Origin: Eisenbergiella porci
GTDB taxonomy: Bacteria > Bacillota > Clostridia > Lachnospirales > Lachnospiraceae
Assembly: GCF_009696275.1 (NCBI RefSeq)
Contig: NZ_VUMI01000005.1
Coordinates: 123,696-187,695, forward strand
DNA length: 64,000 bases
Reading direction: 5' to 3'
A model generated the notes under the pieces. That model worked only from the letters and a program-made list of their open reading frames with translations. It ran no database searches and had not been told where the DNA came from. The translations under genes and the position numbers were made by a program. Positions 57,786 to 64,000 of this stretch are shown here, one piece after another (positions within the stretch are counted from its first letter, which is position 1; each line of letters opens with the position of its first letter).

Positions 57786-59645
57786 ATGGAACATGAACCG
57801 TCCTCTGGAAAACAGGCGCAGGCAATTTACAAACACTACTCTGCTTTCCAGAATATCCTGTACTGCATAAAAAATACATATATCTGTTATCCGCCGCTTT
57901 TATTCTGGTGTCTGCTTCTCATGCTGACCAGGGTGGCTCTGCCGGTGCTTTCCACTTTTCTGCCCAAGGCGGTAATTGATGCGGTGACAGAAGGAAAAGG
58001 TATCCTGGAGACTGCGATGATAACACTTTATTTTACTATCAGTATTGCGGCAATCACCGGTCTGCAGGGCTTTGGGAAGAAATGTGTCTATTGGCACAAA
58101 TACAAAATGAATACCTATTATCTGCGAAAGGCGGCGGATAAAGGGCTGACCACCGACTACTGCAATCAGGAAAATGATGAATTCCGCAAGCTGCAGAGCG
58201 AGAGCCATGAATACTGCCATGGGAATTTTTCTGAGATGACCGAAGTATATGATGCAGGCGTTTCCATGCTCTCTAATCTCCTTGGATTTACGGTATATCT
58301 GGGCATTCTGGCAAGGCTCAACCTGCTTATTGTCCTTTTTCTGGCAGCCACCACGCTTGTAAGTTTCTTTTTGGATAAACAGATTCTCAAATGAGCGGAG
58401 GCCCACAGCAGGGAAAAAGTGGGGTATCGGCAGAAAACCCAGTATATTACCCGTATTTCCGGCGATTATGCTTCAGCTAAGGATATCCGGATATACGACA
58501 TGAGCAAATGGATGAATCAGGTTTATCAACAGAATTTAAAAGGGTTATCCGGATATTTTCACCGTTACACGAAAAAGGTGTTCGGCGTATCCGCTGCTGA
58601 CAACGGCTTAGCCTTACTCCGGGAAGGCGCGGCATATGCCTATTTGTTGGCGCTGGTTTTTGGCGGTCAGATCAGCGTTGCTGATTTTGTGCTTTATTTT
58701 AGTGCGATCACTGGTTTCTCAGTCTGGCTTTCCGGCATTCTCGGCCAGGCGTCCAATATCTCCCGCCTCAGCATGGCCGTCAGCCATTTTCGCAGCTTCC
58801 TCTCCTTTCCCGAACAGTTCCAACGGGAAGGCGGAGTTGAAACCGACGCATTATTGGCTTTTCCCAAAGTCATTGAGTTAAAAAATGTCTGCTATCGCTA
58901 TCCTGGCGCCAAAGCCGATACTTTACTGGATATTAACCTTAAAATCAATCCTGCCGAACACCTGGCTGTAGTAGGTTTAAATGGGGCAGGCAAAACCACG
59001 CTTGTAAAATTGATCTGCGGCCTGATCGATCCGACTGCAGGTACGATATTATATGACGGTACAGATGTGCGGGCATACAACCGAACTGCTTATTACAGGC
59101 TTTTTTCTGCAGTGTTCCAGCAATTTTCAATTCTGCCCGCAACAATCGAAGAAATTGCAGGCGAGAGCGCACCCAGGCAAGTCGATCCGGAAGCTGCAGG
59201 AAATTGCCTGATCCAAGCAGGATTGTGGGATAAAATCCAGGAACTCCCCAATGGAATCAAAAGCACATACAGCAGGGCCATCCAGGATGACGGTATTGAA
59301 TTTTCCGGAGGTGAGCTGCAAAAATTATTGCTCGCAAGGGCCCTTTACAAAAATGCGCCTGTAATGGTGCTGGACGAACCCACGGCTGCCCTTGACCCGA
59401 TTTCTGAAAGCAGGCTGTATGAAACTTACCATAAAGTGATGGAAAACCACTCCACCGTCTTTATTTCACATCGTTTAGCCTCCACCCGCTTCTGCAGCCG
59501 GATTCTTTTAATGGATGGCGGGCGTATTGCTGAAGAAGGGACCCACGAACAGCTGCTTTCCCAAAAAGGAAAGTATTACGAACTGTTTGAAACGCAGGCA
59601 AAATATTACAGAGAACATCCCGCAGGAAAGGAGGCGGAGGAATGA
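57786..59645 (+). pseudogene. ABC exporter (membrane-ATPase) with in-frame TGA
   Basis: A fused transmembrane-ATPase half-exporter of about 619 codons broken by one TGA at 58392-58394. Before it: start ATG 57786 after AGGAGG, and the first membrane segments (LLFWCLLLMLTRVALPVLST). After it the same frame continues (AEAHSREKVGYRQKTQYITR) through the rest of the membrane domain and an intact ATPase: Walker A VGLNGAGKTTLVKL, signature EFSGGELQKLLLARAL, Walker B VMVLDEPTAALDP, H-loop FISHRLAS. GTG 58419 could restart the second half with a poor ribosome site. It overlaps the next exporter gene by 4 bp. Confidence 0.8.
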
Positions 59646-61495
59646 ATAAATCAACCCTCAGAGAACGGGTTTCTGTCACCGTACGCGGATATGATATTCT
59701 AAAGAAGTATTGTCCGGGCCTTGCCTCCGGCAAAGCAGCGTCTGCGCTGATAACCGCTCTTCAGCCTTTCGTCTCCCTCTGGTTCTCAGCGCAGATTATT
59801 AATGAACTTACCGGACAACGGCGGGTAAATCTGCTGTTCTTTTACGTCTGTATTGTGCTGCTTTGCAATCTTGTAATATCAATGCTGCGCAGTGTGTTAG
59901 ATCGCATTACCAGTGAGAAGCAGGCGCAAATGTGGGATTTTTTCCAGAAAGTATTCACTGACAAACAACTGTCTATGGACTATGTGGATTTGGAAAATGC
60001 AGAAATTCTGCAGCAGCGCAAAAAGGCGGAAGAAAATCTGTTTATGTTTGGCAACGGTCTTGGGCAGCTGGTATGGGGAACGGAAGGGCTGATCCGTACA
60101 GCCGTTAATATTATTGTTTCAATTTGCATGTCAGTGACTTTGTTTACCGGGAAAACCGGATATGGCTTATTGGATTCCCCGTTTTGTATTTTTGCCATTC
60201 TGCTATGTATCCTATTCGGCGGATGGTGCAGCTCCCGGGCCGCTGTTAAGGAAAATAAGGCGTTTGAAAAATGGAGTAAGGAAAACGTCTCGTTCTACAG
60301 AGCCTTTGACTTCTTTGGCTGTGATTTATGCATGAAACCGGAGTATGCTAAAGATGTGCGCATTTATGGGCAGAATCACGCCGCAGACCGAGCGTTTGAG
60401 AAAATGCAGCTGCATGACAGGGAACAAAACCATCTGATTCACCAAATGTGCTGTCCTGAGGCCTGGGGCGGTTTCCTTGCCAGTCTCAGCAATGCCGTCT
60501 GCTATCTGTTTGTGGTAGCCAAAGCGGCCATGGGCGCTTTCGGTGTGGGTAGCATCGTTCAGTATGTGGGCGTGCTCACACGTCTGGGTGAGGGTCTGCA
60601 GGAAGCAATGTTTATGTATACGGACAACGCTGTGTACTGTTCTCATCTGCAGGGACTGTATGCTTTTCTTGATATCCCCAATAAGAAATACCAGGGCACC
60701 CTTCCCATTGAAAAGCGTGCATTATGCGACTGCAACGATAATGATTATGAAATTGAATTTTGTGACGTATCGTTCAAATATCCTGGTTCCGATGCTTATG
60801 CCCTGCGGCATATCAGCCTGAAATTCCGCGTTGGAGAACGGCTTGCAGTCGTCGGAATGAACGGTTCAGGAAAGACCACCTTCATAAAACTTCTCTGCCG
60901 CCTGTATGACCCGACAGAAGGGAAAATTCTGCTCAATGGCATTGATATCCAGAAGTACAATTATGAGGAATACATGGGCATCTTTTCAGTGGTATTTCAG
61001 GATTTTAAGCTTTTTTCATTTTCACTGGGACAGAATATTGCAGCAAATGCTGATTATGACAAAGCCCGGGTGGAATATTGCCTGAAAAAAGCAGGCTTCG
61101 GAGAAAGACTTGCCCAGATGCCAAATGGAACTGATACCTGCCTTTATAAAGATTTCAGTGAAAACGGCGTGGAAATTTCCGGCGGCGAAGCGCAGAAAAT
61201 TGCTCTCGCCCGGGCACTTTATAAAGATGCTCCTTTTATCGTTCTCGACGAGCCAACCTCTGCTCTCGACCCGGTTGCCGAGGCAGAGGTTTACAGCAAA
61301 TTCAATGAGATTGTAGGGCAAAAAACCGCTATTTACATCAGCCACCGCCTTTCCTCCTGCCGGTTCTGCGATGAAATCATCGTTTTTGATCACGGTCTGA
61401 TTATCCAGAGGGGCAGCCATGACGACCTCGTTGCTGATGAAAAAGGCAAATATGCCGAATTATGGCGCGCTCAGGCGCAGTATTATGAAAAGTGA
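59642..61495 (+). CDS. ABC exporter, fused membrane and ATPase domains
   Basis: 617 residues. Membrane domain about 20-330 (six helices), ATPase about 365-600: Walker A VGMNGSGKTTFIKLLCRLYD, signature ISGGEAQKIALARALY, Walker B FIVLDEPTSALDP, H-loop YISHRLSS. The start overlaps the previous gene's stop as ATGA, so the two half-exporters are meant to form a heterodimer. If the partner is dead, this one must act as homodimer or be inactive. Substrate unknown; the pair resembles clostridial multidrug or peptide exporters. Confidence 0.9.
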   Translation: MNKSTLRERVSVTVRGYDILKKYCPGLASGKAASALITALQPFVSLWFSAQIINELTGQRRVNLLFFYVCIVLLCNLVISMLRSVLDRITSEKQAQMWDFFQKVFTDKQLSMDYVDLENAEILQQRKKAEENLFMFGNGLGQLVWGTEGLIRTAVNIIVSICMSVTLFTGKTGYGLLDSPFCIFAILLCILFGGWCSSRAAVKENKAFEKWSKENVSFYRAFDFFGCDLCMKPEYAKDVRIYGQNHAADRAFEKMQLHDREQNHLIHQMCCPEAWGGFLASLSNAVCYLFVVAKAAMGAFGVGSIVQYVGVLTRLGEGLQEAMFMYTDNAVYCSHLQGLYAFLDIPNKKYQGTLPIEKRALCDCNDNDYEIEFCDVSFKYPGSDAYALRHISLKFRVGERLAVVGMNGSGKTTFIKLLCRLYDPTEGKILLNGIDIQKYNYEEYMGIFSVVFQDFKLFSFSLGQNIAANADYDKARVEYCLKKAGFGERLAQMPNGTDTCLYKDFSENGVEISGGEAQKIALARALYKDAPFIVLDEPTSALDPVAEAEVYSKFNEIVGQKTAIYISHRLSSCRFCDEIIVFDHGLIIQRGSHDDLVADEKGKYAELWRAQAQYYEK

Positions 61496-61523
61496 CTTGC
61501 GGCTTCATAAACAGAGTCAGCGA

Positions 61524-61634
61524 CTATTTCAGGGATTCGATGAAATTCAGCTTCTGTGCAAACTGAGATTGTGAATATCCCAGTTCTTTACGCAGTAAAG
61601 CAATCCTGTGTCCTGCAGCATTTTTAACAATCAT
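61524..61634 (-). pseudogene. Truncated XRE-type helix-turn-helix gene
   Basis: ATG 61634 after GGAGGG gives 36 residues: MIVKNAAGHRIALLRKELGY, SQSQFAQKLN, FIESLK, stop. The first 30 match the start of an XRE helix-turn-helix; recognition helix and the rest are missing, so it is probably a stub. Convergent with the exporter genes. Confidence 0.6.
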
Positions 61635-61715
61635 GTATTTTCCCTCCTTATGCTTATTATTTTAGCTGTTATTCTATGCATGGGCAATGGAAGGCAAATT
61701 CAATTTTGGGCAGTT

Positions 61716-62489
61716 TTAGCAACCTGCAGTTGAGTCTGTACAAACACCGGAGCCAAGTTCCCGCAGAAAATCAAGCGCCCTTTCATTTACCTCTTTTGCA
61801 TGCTCCATAACAAAATGAGGGCGGTGTCCGCAATTTGGCACTTCAAAGGTTCTGGCATGAGGGCATTTTTCTTTCAGCTGTCTGCAGGAACCAAAAGGAT
61901 CGCTGTCACCGTTTATGAAGAATAAGGGACAGGATAATGCGTTCCACTCTTCTTCCGTAAGATTTGGATGCTGCCGCCAGTCAAGGACAGTCTGTTCCAT
62001 GAAGGTCTCCCAGTTTCCTCTGTGAGCCTCAAAATGCCGTGCTGTCATGTCACGTATCATTCTGGTGTCATTCCTTTTTATAATACTTTCGGGGAGGAAA
62101 TCCTCAGAGCCTTCAGGATTCGGCTCTGTCCCGGCTCCGATTGCGATAAGGCTTCGGACTTTTTCAGGATATTTGGATGCCATATACATTCCCACGGTAG
62201 TTCCAAAGCTATAGGCAAACAGATGGGCACTCGGAATTTCCAGGACATCTAAAAAGTCTGCCATATCATCGGCAATTTTGCGAGAATCCCATTCAAGGCT
62301 TTCGCATTTCGTGCGTCCATGTCCGCGGAAATCCGGAAACAGGCAGCGGTATTCCCCCTGAAATGGCTGTATCTGTGCACCGAAGGCCAGCAGGCTGCGG
62401 CTGAAATGGCTGTGTAAAAACAGTATCGGTTCGCCGCAGCCCATGTCTTCGTAGAACATATTAAGATCTTTAAAGTTCATATATGGCAT
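61716..62489 (-). CDS. Alpha/beta hydrolase
   Basis: 257-residue alpha/beta-hydrolase fold enzyme, cytoplasmic. Oxyanion region LFLHSHFSRS, nucleophile Ser in FAYSFGTTVG (variant of GxSxG with Ala first), acid Asp in FFINGDSDPFGS and catalytic His in NCGHRPHFV. RGHGRTKCE matches the usual post-strand-4 motif. The C-terminus ends GVCTDSTAGC, an odd cysteine-containing tail. GGGGGAAAT precedes the start. Substrate is unknown. It has its own promoter and a palindromic operator. Confidence 0.9.
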   Translation of the reverse strand: MPYMNFKDLNMFYEDMGCGEPILFLHSHFSRSLLAFGAQIQPFQGEYRCLFPDFRGHGRTKCESLEWDSRKIADDMADFLDVLEIPSAHLFAYSFGTTVGMYMASKYPEKVRSLIAIGAGTEPNPEGSEDFLPESIIKRNDTRMIRDMTARHFEAHRGNWETFMEQTVLDWRQHPNLTEEEWNALSCPLFFINGDSDPFGSCRQLKEKCPHARTFEVPNCGHRPHFVMEHAKEVNERALDFLRELGSGVCTDSTAGC

Positions 62490-62511
62490 TTATTTCCCCC
62501 TTCTTACCATT

Positions 62512-62565
62512 CGAACATATATTCGTATATTAATTAAGTATACTATCGTAAGCAGAAGGAGTCAA
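62512..62565 (-). promoter_or_regulatory. Promoter and palindromic operator of the hydrolase gene
   Basis: Minus strand TTGACT (62565-62560), 17 bp, TATACT (62542-62537). About 12 bp downstream is the palindrome CGAATATATGTTCG (62525-62512), which differs from a LexA box at one key base, so it is either a weak LexA site or an operator for a TetR-type repressor. Confidence 0.6.
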
Positions 62566-62604
62566 CCAGTAAAATTAGTCCAAGCCAATACTCTCCATTC
62601 ATAC

Positions 62605-62656
62605 AAAAAAGTCACCATGGTTTGCCATATTGACAACAGGTCCCATGATGACTTTT
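62605..62656 (-). terminator. Terminator after the Rpn-type gene
   Basis: AAAGTCATCATGG pairs with CCATGGTGACTTTTTT on the minus strand (one G-T or A-C variant), with a T-run. Confidence 0.75.
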
Positions 62657-62694
62657 ATCTTGTTTCCTATAATATCCTCAGCTATTCAGGTTCT

Positions 62695-63612
62695 TCACCA
62701 ATAATGCCGTACCTTTTCCTGTGCCTCCTGTTCGCTGATGCCAAGACGGAGTTTCAGTCTTGCTACAGTCTGCTCAAAACTGACCCCCAATTCCTTACAG
62801 GTTTCTACCATTCCTTGTTCTATTCCCTGTTCTATTCCTTGTTCTATTCCCTGCTTTATCCCCTGAGCAATTCCATCTTCTTTACCGTTCTTATACTCGC
62901 TTGCGCGGATTTTTCTCATTTCCTCTTCTTCATTATACTCAAAGATTGACACTGCTATCACCTCCGCTCTCTGTGACGACAGGAAATCTGCCAGAATGCC
63001 TTCTCTGGTACATTCCGTTACCGCCCGCTCAACCGCTTCCTCAATCCGCATTCTCTTTGCATATTTTCTGACCCGGTCCACATACTGGCTGTATTCCCTC
63101 AATGTCCGGCATTTATCCATCAGCTCTTTATTGTGTCCGAAATTGATATTCAGCATGAGCACCTTCAGTTCCAGCTCCGGTTCTGCCGTCTCTTTTTCAA
63201 AAGCATCCGACAGCCGCAGGATCTGCCTTTCCGGCTGCCCGTCTGTGCCGTTGTAAAATACCACGAACCGTGGCACCGGAATTTTCACCAGCGTGGAAGA
63301 ATATATGGTCTCATCCCGCGTATATTTTTCCAGCTGCTTGGCAATGTATACCAGATCTCTCAGTGGCATATTGGGATTATACGAACCCTGGTGCTCGTAC
63401 AGATTCATCTCGGAATCCAGCAGGAATGAGATGTCATTCTTAAAATTCATATAAATTGCATTTTCCAGGGTACAGATTGTCAGGTCCTCCGGGCTGTTAT
63501 ACGCGGAATCATTGAGTGCATTATACAACTCCAATAGTTCCTTCTTTTCCCGAAATAGCATCCGGAAAACCGTATCCTTCTGATTCCTTACTACGTGCAG
63601 TTTTTCTGCCAT
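62695..63612 (-). CDS. Rpn family recombination-promoting nuclease
   Basis: 305 residues from MAEKLHVVRNQKDTVFRMLF. PD-(D/E)XK nuclease-type fold of the RpnA/transposase_31 group: phage-like N-terminal KDTVFRMLFREKKELLELYN, ISFLLDSEMNLYEHQGSYNP (acidic catalytic region) and KIPVPRFVVFYNGTDGQPER. The C-terminus carries GI(K/E)Q repeats encoded by 12-bp tandem repeats (about 62814-62873), then a LxLGIS..EAQEKVRHYW tail. Proteins of this family are common in multi-copy in Lachnospiraceae and have been linked to RecA-independent recombination. A longer frame to 63726 is open but less typical. Confidence 0.85.
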   Translation of the reverse strand: MAEKLHVVRNQKDTVFRMLFREKKELLELYNALNDSAYNSPEDLTICTLENAIYMNFKNDISFLLDSEMNLYEHQGSYNPNMPLRDLVYIAKQLEKYTRDETIYSSTLVKIPVPRFVVFYNGTDGQPERQILRLSDAFEKETAEPELELKVLMLNINFGHNKELMDKCRTLREYSQYVDRVRKYAKRMRIEEAVERAVTECTREGILADFLSSQRAEVIAVSIFEYNEEEEMRKIRASEYKNGKEDGIAQGIKQGIEQGIEQGIEQGMVETCKELGVSFEQTVARLKLRLGISEQEAQEKVRHYW

Positions 63613-64000
63613 AAGCTGTTCCTTTCTGTTTGTGCGCGGAGCAGCCTTCCCAATCAGCCGCTCCTGCTTTCTTTGTTGGATAGTAAGCATAGAGTTTCTG
63701 AATTGAGAATGGAAATCAGACGGCACATGTGGCCAAGATTCGTTAGAAATTTATGCTTGCGTTTATTTTATCACTATTTTTACGTATATTCAACTATTCC
63801 TGACATTTATCAGCGCCGAAAGGCGCTGGCAGGTTGTAAATAATCCTCTCGATACTTTTATACTTAAATATTTATTTTCCACATCGCTACGCCCTTTTCA
63901 TGTTTTTATCCACACCCTTTAGGCATTCGTAGCCTTCGCTAACTTCTTCGATGTTTTTTTATGTTTTTTCCTCTTTTCTCTTCCCTTTTATCACTCCCTT
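63613..64000. other. Non-coding right end of the window
   Basis: Leader of the Rpn gene, then AT-rich DNA. The only distinct signal is the small GNRA-type hairpin CAGCGCCGAAAGGCGCTG at 63811-63828, also present at 19907-19924. No gene is supported to the window end. Confidence 0.5.

Overview
The window reads as chromosome of a Lachnospiraceae-type anaerobe (Clostridium cluster XIVa). The support is the gene order era-recO-glyS-ppdK, a MetH without its reactivation domain, a 2-hydroxyacyl-CoA dehydratase activase, BioY, GPH/LacZ sugar genes, strong Shine-Dalgarno sites and Gram-positive promoters. No rRNA, tRNA or CRISPR array was seen. This is a by-eye reading; no database search was run.

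Layout. 1-4.3 kb: a minus-strand series of ruvB (cut by the window edge), ruvA, a Gx-transporter-like gene, a NusG-domain-II protein, a TPR protein and a coiled-coil membrane protein, with a LexA-type box inside a promoter ahead of the ruv genes. 4.4-5.5 kb: degV with a consensus promoter and terminator. 5.5-15.6 kb: branched-chain amino acid and methionine synthesis: leuCD with a divergent LysR regulator, then metH, a membrane protein, ilvB, two different IlvH-type subunits and ilvC. 15.8-19.2 kb: a lipoprotein, a glycosyltransferase-acyltransferase fusion and a membrane protein.

19.2-32.2 kb is accessory DNA. A broken EAL gene and the 3' end of an IS66 lead into a visibly AT-rich lactose block (lacZ, GPH transporter, AraC regulator, a chimeric NagD/GalE relic, a second AraC regulator). 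A second, broken IS66 follows, then a graveyard of tyrosine recombinases, ABC sugar transporter ends, an IS1182-like fragment, a CHAP amidase relic and a transposase tail. Hidden here are two paralogous peptide genes (23 and 29 aa, shared core FYAGFYK). Both promoters carry ATTTGRC repeats exactly 21 bp apart, the spacing of AraC half-sites, and one copy is divergent from an AraC gene. This is the best candidate for an undescribed system in the window.

32.2-47 kb returns to core genes: ppdK, glyS, a lipoprotein, recO, a small protein, era, a DUF4349 lipoprotein, an M16 protease, bioY with a BirA-like operator, a sigma-like protein and a rhomboid-like protein. Between bioY and the protease lies a palindrome of about 256 bp with perfect 82-bp arms. 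47.4-51.7 kb is one very large dehydratase-activase gene.

51.7-53.9 kb is a decayed siderophore ABC operon in which every gene is broken. It is followed by an intact BceAB-type ABC pair, an MFS remnant, a pair of ABC exporter genes (the first with an in-frame TGA), a truncated XRE gene, an alpha/beta hydrolase and an Rpn-type nuclease. A family of structured intergenic repeats of about 130-145 bp occurs three times (2.7, 15.7 and 47.3 kb).
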